Assembly (NCBI GenBank): GCA_009784145.1
Contig: WRCI01000113.1
Coordinates: 1-5,460 of the forward strand
Length of the DNA: 5,460 bases
DNA from: Methanobrevibacter sp.
Lineage (GTDB): Archaea; Methanobacteriota; Methanobacteria; Methanobacteriales; Methanobacteriaceae
Direction: 5' to 3'
The notes beneath the pieces are model-generated. The model saw only the letters and a program-made list of their open reading frames with translations, made no database searches and was not told the DNA's origin. Of the stretch, positions 1 to 5,029 are shown piece after piece (position 1 is the stretch's first letter; every line of letters starts with the position of its first letter). A program made the translations under genes and the position numbers.

Positions 1-360
1 ATATTCTCTATGGGAATAGTTGGTCCTTTTGCAGCTTGGGGAATTTGGAAATTATTAAATAATTTTAATGTATCTTCTTCAATAGCTATATTCTTTGCAG
101 CAGTATTTGGTAACCTTTTTACCTATATTACTACTTCATTCCAATTAGCTTTGGCTTTCCCAGAACCTACATTCTTAGCAGCTCTCACAGTATTTTTGGA
201 AGTTTTTGCTATAACTCAGATTCCATTAGCTATTGCTGAAGGGTTCTTGCTTGTTATTATTTGGGGCCAGTTACTGAAATATAAACCAAAATTACTTGAA
301 AAACTTGATGTTTTAAAAGTAAAATTGTCTTCTAATAATGAAGTGGCAGGAGATAGTTAA
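1..360 (+). CDS. cbiM: CbiM, cobalt ECF transporter substrate-specific membrane subunit (C-terminal part)
   Basis: This is the C-terminal half of CbiM, the membrane subunit that binds cobalt in the CbiMNQO energy-coupling-factor importer. The frame is open from base 1 (Ile-Phe-Ser before the first Met at base 10), so the gene starts upstream of the window. About 119 residues are visible, against roughly 220 in the family. Family-typical stretches are SMGIVGPF near the start, [17 protein letters not shown] in the middle and [18 protein letters not shown] near the end, in hydrophobic segments that suggest about three membrane helices, followed by a charged cytoplasmic tail. The metal-binding N-terminus (family MHIMEG-like start) lies outside the window. 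CbiN follows 38 nt downstream, which marks this as the cobalt rather than the nickel version of the system. Met at base 10 should not be taken as the start. Confidence 0.93.
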   Translation: MFSMGIVGPFAAWGIWKLLNNFNVSSSIAIFFAAVFGNLFTYITTSFQLALAFPEPTFLAALTVFLEVFAITQIPLAIAEGFLLVIIWGQLLKYKPKLLEKLDVLKVKLSSNNEVAGDS

Positions 361-389
361 ATAATAGCTAAACTATTAATTAATCAATT

Positions 390-395
390 GGTGAT
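390..395 (+). promoter_or_regulatory. Shine-Dalgarno site of cbiN
   Basis: GGTGAT lies 3 nt before the cbiN ATG. It matches the AGGAGGTGAT complement of the 16S rRNA 3' end typical of methanogens. It serves as the local reference for judging the starts of cbiQ and the ATPase gene, where the same element is slightly degenerate. Confidence 0.75.
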
Positions 396-398
396 ATT

Positions 399-710
399 AT
401 GGATATTAAAAAACATAGAGACATAATCTTATTAATCCTTGTAGTTATTATAGCTGTAACTCCAATGGTAATGTATTCTGATCTTGGAGAAGACCATGAT
501 TACTTTACTGGTACTGATGATGTTGCTTCAGATATTGTTGAGCAGTCAGGTTATGAACCGAATCCAATTACACTTTGGGAACCTCCAAGTGCTGAAATTG
601 AAAGTCTTCTTTTTGCAGTTCAAGCAGCTATTGGTGGAATAATTTTAGGTTATTTCCTTGGCTTTTGGAAAGGACAAGCAAGTTGTAAGAATAAAGAGGA
701 AGATGAATAA
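399..710 (+). CDS. cbiN: CbiN, accessory membrane subunit of the cobalt ECF transporter
   Basis: CbiN is the small membrane protein that works with CbiM in cobalt uptake; in the family it is needed for metal loading of CbiM. The 103-residue product has the expected size and layout: a short charged N-terminus, helix 1 at about residues 8-26, an acidic extracytoplasmic loop at 27-68 (EDHDYFTGTDD), and helix 2 at about 69-90, then a Lys/Glu-rich end. The segment PITLWEPPSAEIESLLFAVQ (57-76), running on into AAIGG, is the family hallmark and makes the assignment secure. The ATG is preceded by GGTGAT at 3 nt spacing. The gene follows cbiM by 38 nt with no terminator in between, so the two are probably cotranscribed. 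The gap to cbiQ is larger (129 nt) and contains a stem-loop with a T run. Confidence 0.95.
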   Translation: MDIKKHRDIILLILVVIIAVTPMVMYSDLGEDHDYFTGTDDVASDIVEQSGYEPNPITLWEPPSAEIESLLFAVQAAIGGIILGYFLGFWKGQASCKNKEEDE

Positions 711-724
711 TTTTAAAAATTTGA

Positions 725-771
725 TGAATATATTTATTTAATTATAAATATATTCAAATTACAATTTTTTT
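725..771 (+). terminator. Stem-loop plus T7 run between cbiN and cbiQ
   Basis: A perfect 13-bp inverted repeat (TGAATATATTTAT at 725-737 and its complement at 744-756) encloses a 6-nt loop. Nine bases later comes a run of seven T (765-771). The layout resembles a weak terminator, a processing site or a stabilised 3' end of a cbiMN transcript. The stem has only two G/C pairs, so its stability is modest, and archaeal termination depends mainly on the T run. It could lower cbiQ expression relative to cbiMN. Long AT-only palindromes also occur by chance in DNA this AT-rich. Confidence 0.45.
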
Positions 772-780
772 CATTATAAA

Positions 781-838
781 ATTAATATATTTGATTAAGA
801 ATTAATTATTGATTAAAATAATTAATATAGTTGATTAA
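781..838 (+). repeat. Short direct repeats leading into cbiQ
   Basis: ATTAATATAT-TTGATTA (781-797) and ATTAATATAG-TTGATTA (821-837) differ at one of 17 positions. A third TTGATTAA core is at 809-816. The last copy includes the likely ribosome binding site of cbiQ. They may be simple duplication in low-complexity DNA or repeated half-sites for a regulator; nothing in the sequence decides between these. Confidence 0.4.
830..835 (+). promoter_or_regulatory. Probable Shine-Dalgarno site deciding the cbiQ start
   Basis: GTTGAT is one base off the GGTGAT used by cbiN and lies 4 nt before ATG at 840. A possible TTG start at 831 is in frame, but it falls inside this element, so the ATG is preferred. 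Confidence 0.5.
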
Positions 839-839
839 A

Positions 840-1514
840 ATGGAAATTGATTATATTGCTCATACAAATGAATTAAAGGACATTAATAGCAGTATAAAGA
901 TTATTGCTACTATTGGACTAATGATTTTGGTTTTCCTAGTCAATATACCAATTTTTTCATTTTCAATTGCCTTTTTAATTGCTATTATATTGATTTTAGT
1001 AGCTAAAGTTCCTATTAAATTTTATCTTAAATTTATTTCTGTTCCTTTTACTTTTACATTATTAACTTGTGTTATTATGGCTTTTTTCTTTGGATCAGGT
1101 ACTATCATTTTTGAAACAGGTATTTTAGGTATTGTAGTTCGTGCAGATGCTTTGATTCTTGCAATACTTACATTTTCAAGGACACTTGCTTGTTTTTCTG
1201 CTCTTGGATTTTTAGCTATGACTACTCCAATAGCTGAGATACTAAACGATTTAGATAAGATTAAAATTCCTAAAATATTTATTGAAATAGCCCTTTTGAT
1301 GTACACTGTAATTTTTGTCTTTTTAGACCAAGTTAAGATAATGACCAATGCACAAGAAACAAGAATGGGATACAATGGTATAAAAAATTCTTATAGATCC
1401 TTAGGGCTTTTAGCTGCAAATCTCTTTTTAAGGTCTCTTGATAAAAGTGAACAGTTACAATTTGCTTTAGATTCAAGAGGGTATAATGGAGAGTTGCCAA
1501 AATATAATCCTTAA
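840..1514 (+). CDS. cbiQ: CbiQ, transmembrane coupling (T) component of the cobalt ECF transporter
   Basis: CbiQ is the integral membrane protein that links the CbiO ATPase to the CbiM/CbiN substrate unit. From ATG 840 the product has 224 residues, near the usual family size. Hydrophobic segments lie at about 20-38, 41-56, 68-85, 104-127 and 146-163. The cytoplasmic coupling region is recognisable: TTPIAEILNDLDKIKIPKIF (128-147), then QETRMGYNGI (172-181) and LDSRGYNGE (210-218). The last two are the paired Ala-Arg-Gly-type coupling motifs that contact the ATPase, here reading Thr-Arg-Met and Ser-Arg-Gly. An in-frame TTG at 831 would add three residues but overlaps the probable ribosome binding site. 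In most cbiMNQO clusters cbiO follows directly. Here the next gene is an unrelated transporter and cbiO begins 3.5 kb later. Confidence 0.94.
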   Translation: MEIDYIAHTNELKDINSSIKIIATIGLMILVFLVNIPIFSFSIAFLIAIILILVAKVPIKFYLKFISVPFTFTLLTCVIMAFFFGSGTIIFETGILGIVVRADALILAILTFSRTLACFSALGFLAMTTPIAEILNDLDKIKIPKIFIEIALLMYTVIFVFLDQVKIMTNAQETRMGYNGIKNSYRSLGLLAANLFLRSLDKSEQLQFALDSRGYNGELPKYNP

Positions 1515-1515
1515 A

Positions 1516-1521
1516 TTTTTT
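1516..1521 (+). terminator. Oligo-T terminator-like run after cbiQ
   Basis: A T6 run starts two bases after the cbiQ stop codon and is followed by about 160 nt that is strongly T-biased on the + strand (many TTTTA/ATTTT words). Oligo-T on the non-template strand is the known core signal for archaeal termination. No GC-rich hairpin is present. This suggests the cbiMNQ transcript ends here rather than reading on to cbiO. Confidence 0.4.
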
Positions 1522-1580
1522 AATTTATATTTTATTTGTTTAATTATTTAAATTCATTATTTTATTATATAATTTTATAT

Positions 1581-1620
1581 TTAGTATATTTTAGTATATT
1601 TTATAGTATTTTATTGTATT
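1581..1620 (+). repeat. Four 10-bp units, helically phased
   Basis: TTAGTATATT occurs twice in tandem (1581-1600), followed by the variants TTATAGTATT and TTATTGTATT. The 10-bp period places each unit on the same face of the helix, which may bend the DNA or favour chromatin protein binding. It lies in the 269-nt spacer between cbiQ and the transporter gene. No gene is visible in that spacer. Confidence 0.45.
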
Positions 1621-1694
1621 ATATAATATTTTTATATAATTTTATCTGTAATTTTATAATTTTATTTTAAATATTTCTTTATAAAATATAAATT

Positions 1695-1728
1695 TATATA
1701 AATTATGAGTAATACTCATTATATAAAT
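1695..1728 (+). promoter_or_regulatory. Palindromic operator between two identical TATA boxes, promoter of the EamA transporter gene
   Basis: The perfect palindrome ATGAGTA-A-TACTCAT (1705-1719) is flanked by two copies of TATATAAAT, at 1695-1703 and 1720-1728. The downstream TATA box predicts a transcript start near 1745-1750 and a leader of about 35 nt before ATG 1784. The palindrome occupies the position of the BRE (TFB site) of that box. A repressor bound here would block TBP/TFB loading, a known archaeal mechanism. The motif contains most of the G/C bases in a spacer that is otherwise almost pure A/T, which argues for selection. The regulator is unknown; a metal-responsive one is an inference from the gene controlled. 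Confidence 0.6.
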
Positions 1729-1772
1729 AAAATCAAAAAATGTAATACTATTAATGATAAATTAAATTTAAA

Positions 1773-1778
1773 GAAGGA
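1773..1778 (+). promoter_or_regulatory. Shine-Dalgarno site of the EamA transporter gene
   Basis: GAAGGA lies 5 nt before ATG 1784 and partly matches the AGGAGG core. It supports that ATG as the start. Confidence 0.55.
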
Positions 1779-1783
1779 ATTAA

Positions 1784-2929
1784 ATGCAAATAAAAAATTA
1801 TTGGATATTTTTAGGGCTTTTGTCAGGTTTATTATTTGGAATTGCAACTCCATTTAGTAAAATTCTTTTATTTAATTTAAATTCTTTTCAATTATCTGGA
1901 TTACTTTATTTAGGTTCTGGAATTGTTATTATTCCTTCTATTATTAAAAAAATCATTAATAAATCTATTAATTTCAATAGCTCTAATAGTTCTAATAATG
2001 GGAATAATAACATTAATTTTAAGGAAACTAACAATTTTAAAAATAATAACAAAAACTTATTAAAGATAGTTCTAATTGTTCTTTTTGGAGGTATATTAGG
2101 TCCTTTGTTTTTAATGACGGGATTGTCTCATACAAGTGCAAGTTCAACAGCTATTTGGCTAAATATGGAACTTGTAGCTACAGCTATTTTGGGAATAGTT
2201 ATATTTAAAGACTATTTAGATAAATATGCTTTTATTGGTCTTTTATTTACTTTTGCAGCTGGATTAATTGTTTCTTGGGGAAATGGTTTTGGAGATATAT
2301 TTTCAATTATTTTTATAGTTCTAGCTTGTTTTTCATGGGGTATTGATAATAAATTGACTTCTATTGTTGATGGATATTCTCCAGAAACTATTACCTTTAT
2401 TAAAGGAATATTTGGTGGAGGAATAAACTTATGCTTAGGAATGATAATTGCAGGACATTTCATTCCATGGAATCTATTGTTATATGGAATTATTCTTGGA
2501 ATATTCTCTTATGGAATAAGCATAGTTCTCTTTGTTAGTTCTGCTCAAAATCTTGGAGCTACTAGGAGTCAAATCTTGTTTTCTACAGCTTCTTTTTGGG
2601 GGATTGGATTTTCTATATTATTGCTTGGAGAACCATTGACTTTAAATTTAACTATAGCTACTTTATTTTTAATAGTTGGAATAGTAATTACAAATAACTT
2701 AGTCCACACACATAAACATAAACATTTGCAAATGGAACACATTCATACTCATTCTCATGATGATGAGCATCATGAACATAATCATAGTTCTTTAAATGAT
2801 ATTAAAGAAAAAGGCAGTGATAAAAATACTGATAAAAATAAAAAACATATTCATAAGCATATTCATAAAGAAAAAGAACATGAACATAAGCATTTTCCTG
2901 ATTTACATCATAAACACGATTATGAATAG
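1784..2929 (+). CDS. EamA/DMT-family transporter with histidine-rich C-terminal tail
   Basis: This 381-residue membrane protein belongs to the drug/metabolite transporter superfamily. It has about ten helices in two EamA repeats: roughly 7-24, 36-55, 92-112, 120-141 and 147-165, then 170-187, 203-224, 228-250, 263-281 and 286-305. Family-like segments are GLLFGIATPFSKILL (15-29), LSHTSASSTAIWLNMELVAT (114-133), ACFSWGIDNKLTS (181-193) and the closing LLLGEPLT (279-286). Residues 59-91 form an unusual Asn-rich loop (16 Asn of 33). Residues 307-381 are hydrophilic with 22 His, mostly as HxH pairs, ending PDLHHKHDYE. A similar His-rich ending occurs, from memory, in a subset of EamA proteins. 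Such tails typically bind Ni, Co or Zn. A role in metal transport, efflux or buffering is plausible beside cbi genes but unproven. The gene has its own promoter and is flanked by T runs, so it is probably monocistronic. Confidence 0.88.
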   Translation: MQIKNYWIFLGLLSGLLFGIATPFSKILLFNLNSFQLSGLLYLGSGIVIIPSIIKKIINKSINFNSSNSSNNGNNNINFKETNNFKNNNKNLLKIVLIVLFGGILGPLFLMTGLSHTSASSTAIWLNMELVATAILGIVIFKDYLDKYAFIGLLFTFAAGLIVSWGNGFGDIFSIIFIVLACFSWGIDNKLTSIVDGYSPETITFIKGIFGGGINLCLGMIIAGHFIPWNLLLYGIILGIFSYGISIVLFVSSAQNLGATRSQILFSTASFWGIGFSILLLGEPLTLNLTIATLFLIVGIVITNNLVHTHKHKHLQMEHIHTHSHDDEHHEHNHSSLNDIKEKGSDKNTDKNKKHIHKHIHKEKEHEHKHFPDLHHKHDYE

Positions 2930-2936
2930 AAACAAG

Positions 2937-3015
2937 TTTTTTTATAAGGTTTTTAAATAATTAAAAAAGGTTTTTGATAAATATTGAAAAATTATTTTTT
3001 AGTGAAATATTTTTT
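2937..3015 (+). terminator. Serial oligo-T terminator region after the EamA gene
   Basis: Five T runs follow the stop codon: T7 (2937-2943), T5 (2950-2954), T5 (2971-2975), T6 (2995-3000) and T6 (3010-3015). Two of them sit in repeated AAGGTTTTT words (2946-2954 and 2967-2975). Several T runs in a row act together as archaeal terminators, so this probably ends the transporter transcript. Confidence 0.5.
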
Positions 3016-3052
3016 AATGAAAAAATAGTTAGAACTTAAATGACTAAAATTT

Positions 3053-3119
3053 GTTTCTTTTATATATGCGTTTCCAATATGAAACAATTATATATAAAAA
3101 CTTGTTTCCAAAACGAAAC
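3053..3119 (+). promoter_or_regulatory. Paired GTTTC-N6-GAAAC dyads around a TATA box, probable regulated promoter
   Basis: Two 16-bp dyads, GTTTCCAATATGAAAC (3070-3085) and GTTTCCAAAACGAAAC (3104-3119), share the arms GTTTC/GAAAC and start exactly 34 bp apart. A single GTTTC half-site at 3053-3057 is 17 bp before the first. TATATATAAAA (about 3088-3098) lies midway between the dyads and another TTTTATATAT (3058-3066) lies before them. This looks like a two-site operator controlling a promoter whose transcript would start near 3118. That transcript would carry a leader of about 140 nt to the ATPase gene. The arms are the richest G/C stretch in the spacer. The cognate regulator is not identifiable here. 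Confidence 0.6.
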
Positions 3120-3145
3120 ATATTTATATTAATAATTTTATATAC

Positions 3146-3180
3146 AATATCATTGATTTGATATTTTATTTGAAAATATC
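3146..3180 (+). promoter_or_regulatory. Two mutually exclusive stem-loops upstream of the ATPase gene
   Basis: AATATCA (3146-3152) pairs with TGATATT (3159-3165) across 6 nt. GATATTTT (3160-3167) also pairs with AAAATATC (3173-3180) across 5 nt. The middle arm can join only one stem at a time, as in attenuators and riboswitch-like leaders. As DNA it could equally be three half-sites for a regulator. Stems are short and AT-rich, so chance formation is possible. Confidence 0.35.
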
Positions 3181-3196
3181 CTGCACAAATTTAATA

Positions 3197-3226
3197 TTTT
3201 ATATAATATTATGATTCTATATAAAA
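3197..3226 (+). promoter_or_regulatory. Proximal TATA-box candidates of the ATPase gene
   Basis: TTTTATATAATA (3197-3208) and CTATATAAAA (3217-3226) lie 51-62 and 33-42 nt before ATG 3259. The first would give a leader of about 30 nt; the second would give a nearly leaderless transcript. They compete with the distal promoter at 3088-3098, and TATA-like words are frequent by chance here, so neither is certain. Confidence 0.35.
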
Positions 3227-3248
3227 TTTATAAAAAATAATAATATGT

Positions 3249-3254
3249 AGTGAT
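3249..3254 (+). promoter_or_regulatory. Shine-Dalgarno site deciding the ATPase start
   Basis: AGTGAT sits 4 nt before ATG 3259, the same arrangement as in cbiN and cbiQ. The in-frame GTG at 3250 lies inside this element and is therefore unlikely to be the start. Confidence 0.65.
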
Positions 3255-3258
3255 AAAA

Positions 3259-4701
3259 ATGGTTTTTGAAGATGAATTAATAAGTTATATCACATTTCGA
3301 CAAAATAGTACTGATGATTTGTTAAAAAATATTAAAGATCTTAAATATATGGAAGAATATTATAAAATTAAAAAATATCTTGATGATTTTTTAGAGAATG
3401 ATGATAGTGTTAAACGTTTTGTTGTTATGCCTGGTTTAAGAGGTGTTGGAAAAACAACAATTCTTCTTCAGTTATATGATTATCTTCTTAATGAAAAAAA
3501 TATTAACTCTAAAAATATTCTATACTTATCTATGGATGATATTGTAAATTATTTTAACACAAATTTGTTAAGAACAGTGGACAAATTTTTAAGTTCTGTG
3601 CATAAAACAGATAAAATTGCTTTAAAAAAGAAGATATTCCTTTTTGTAGATGAAAGTCACTTTGATAAGAAATGGGCAATTTCAGGAAAAATAATATATG
3701 ACAATACAAAAAACATTTTTTTAATATGCACTGGTTCATCTGCAATTGATTTAGAAGTAAATGCTGATGTTGCAAGAAGATCATTCAATGAATCTATTTA
3801 TCCAAGTAATTTTAAAGATTATTTACTACTAAAACATGATATCACTACAAATAATTCTTTTTCTGAGATTTTAGAAAATATAATTTACCTAGGTGAAGAA
3901 AAGTATATAAATCAAGGGATTTCTTTAGAAGAAAAAATTCGTGACCATGTATATTCTTTAGATAACTATCCTAATGAAGAATTTATGGATTTTTTAAAAA
4001 ACTATGGATTTCCTTTTTCTTCAAAACTTAGTGAAGAAGATGCTTATAAAATAACATTTTCTTTAATAACTAAAGTAATTGAAAAAGATATTCCTTCAAT
4101 TAAAGCAATCAGCACTGCTAAACATCCACATATATGGAGAATTTTAATATATCTAGCACTTGCAAGACCGGGAGCTACTTCAAATCATAAAATAGCAAAC
4201 TACTTGTCAATATCTTCAAAAACAGTTAATGAAATTTTAGATCTTTTAGAAAAAACTCAAATAATATTTAATGTTAAACCATATGGAGGGGCTGGAAAAT
4301 TAGCTAAGAAACCTTGGAACTATTATTTCTTATCGTCGTCTTTAAAATCAGCTATTAATCTTAAACTTGGAAGGTATAACATAAACAATAAAAAATGTTT
4401 AGGAATATTAGCAGAAAATTATGTTGCTGCATCATTATTTAAAATGCAACAAAAAAGGTTTAATTTAATGGGATTATTTTATCCTCCAGAAAAAGGGGGT
4501 TGTGATTTTTTACTTAGAACAAAATTAGATGATATGGTACCAGTAGAAGTAGGTATTGGAAGAAAAACTAAAAGCCAATTAACTCGCGCTATTAATAAAT
4601 ATGATAGTGAATATGGAGTCTTAATATCTAATAGATATAGCAGTATTCAACAACATAATAACATAATCCATATTCCTTTACTTAGTTTTGGATTTTTATG
4701 A
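3259..4701 (+). CDS. AAA_14/DUF4143-type P-loop ATPase
   Basis: This 480-residue soluble protein (numbered from ATG 3259) matches the archaeal/bacterial ATPases with an AAA_14 core and a C-terminal DUF4143-like domain. Walker A is GLRGVGKTT (59-67, Lys65). Walker B is FLFVDE (Asp131, Glu132). TGSSA (158-162) fits sensor 1, and ARR (172-174) sits before the family-like YPSNFKDYLLL. A winged-helix segment follows (about 300-345, IANYLSISSKTVNEILDLLE). The C-terminal part has the layout of a PD-(D/E)XK fold: AEN (385-387), GCDFLL (414-419) and VPVEVG (427-432). The usual ExK is here Glu430-Val-Gly432, so nuclease activity is doubtful. The cellular role of this family is not well established. It is not related to cobalt uptake, and its position between cbiQ and cbiO suggests insertion. 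It is probably monocistronic, with an elaborate upstream region and a repeat array downstream. Confidence 0.85.
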   Translation: MVFEDELISYITFRQNSTDDLLKNIKDLKYMEEYYKIKKYLDDFLENDDSVKRFVVMPGLRGVGKTTILLQLYDYLLNEKNINSKNILYLSMDDIVNYFNTNLLRTVDKFLSSVHKTDKIALKKKIFLFVDESHFDKKWAISGKIIYDNTKNIFLICTGSSAIDLEVNADVARRSFNESIYPSNFKDYLLLKHDITTNNSFSEILENIIYLGEEKYINQGISLEEKIRDHVYSLDNYPNEEFMDFLKNYGFPFSSKLSEEDAYKITFSLITKVIEKDIPSIKAISTAKHPHIWRILIYLALARPGATSNHKIANYLSISSKTVNEILDLLEKTQIIFNVKPYGGAGKLAKKPWNYYFLSSSLKSAINLKLGRYNINNKKCLGILAENYVAASLFKMQQKRFNLMGLFYPPEKGGCDFLLRTKLDDMVPVEVGIGRKTKSQLTRAINKYDSEYGVLISNRYSSIQQHNNIIHIPLLSFGFL

Positions 4702-4742
4702 TTGTATCAAATATTTAATAGGGGTTTCAAAATTCAATTATG

Positions 4743-4867
4743 TTTAAATATTTTTTATAATTTAATTACATTTAAATATTTTTTATAATTTAATTACATT
4801 TAAATATTTTTTATAATTTAATTACATTTAAATATTTTTTATAATTCAATTACATTTAAATATTTTT
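4743..4867 (+). repeat. Tandem array of four 28-bp repeats with T6 runs
   Basis: Four head-to-tail copies lie at 4743-4770, 4771-4798, 4799-4826 and 4827-4854. The unit begins TTTAAATATTTTTT and ends ATTTAATTACA. The first three copies are identical and the fourth has one T-to-C change. A partial fifth copy runs to about 4867, and AATTCAATTA just before the array resembles the end of a unit. There are no unique spacers. Each unit has a T6 run, so the array may work as a multiple oligo-T terminator behind the ATPase gene. Identical copies point to recent slippage or expansion. Confidence 0.9.
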
Positions 4868-4938
4868 CAAATATAATAGATTTTTTAAATAATTATATAA
4901 GTATAATAATTATATAATATAATAAAATATTAAGAAAG

Positions 4939-5016
4939 TATAAAATTTATTTAGAATATTCTTATATAAAATTTATTTAAAATATTTTTATATAAAATAA
5001 TTATTTTATAATTTTA
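4939..5016 (+). repeat. 26-bp tandem repeat pair (plus degenerate third copy) before cbiO
   Basis: Copies at 4939-4964 and 4965-4990 both begin TATAAAATTTATTTA and differ at two of 26 positions. A diverged third copy (4991-5016) begins TATAAAAT. Each copy opens with a TATA-like word, so the repeat multiplies potential TBP sites upstream of cbiO. The stretch between the 28-bp array and this repeat (4868-4938) holds only AT-rich sequence with a repeated AATTATATAA (4891-4900, 4908-4917); no gene is visible there. Confidence 0.7.
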
Positions 5017-5027
5017 AATAGGTGGAG
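4985..5027 (+). promoter_or_regulatory. Putative cbiO promoter and Shine-Dalgarno site
   Basis: TTTTTATATAAAA (4985-4997) is a good archaeal TATA-box match and predicts a transcript start near 5015-5020. GGTGGAG (5021-5027) follows, 2 nt before ATG 5030. The leader would be very short. This gives cbiO a route to expression independent of cbiMNQ. Confidence 0.5.
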
Positions 5028-5029
5028 AA

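Noticed and set aside
361..398. Separate promoter for cbiN
   Set aside because: The 38-nt gap holds a ribosome binding site but no convincing TATA box, so cotranscription with cbiM is simpler.
1022..1375. 117-codon open frame on the minus strand inside cbiQ
   Set aside because: It is antisense to a confidently identified gene, has no recognisable motif, and long open frames opposite AT-rich membrane genes are common.
2212..2463. 83-codon minus-strand frame inside the EamA gene
   Set aside because: Antisense shadow of the transporter with no family resemblance and no convincing ribosome binding site.
3040..3132. 30-codon + strand frame across the GTTTC dyads
   Set aside because: No Shine-Dalgarno site, no protein-like composition, and it covers a clear operator-like structure. 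A 25-codon minus frame over the same bases is equally open, so the openness is not informative.
3554..3784. 76-codon minus-strand frame inside the ATPase gene
   Set aside because: Low-complexity Leu/Gln/Phe composition and antisense to the Walker B region of a well-supported gene.
3259..4701. Transposase or insertion sequence as carrier of the ATPase gene
   Set aside because: No transposase motif, terminal inverted repeats or target-site duplication could be seen on either side; the tandem repeats are on one side only.
4743..4867. CRISPR-like array
   Set aside because: The 28-bp units are directly adjacent with no spacers, and no cas gene is present in the window.
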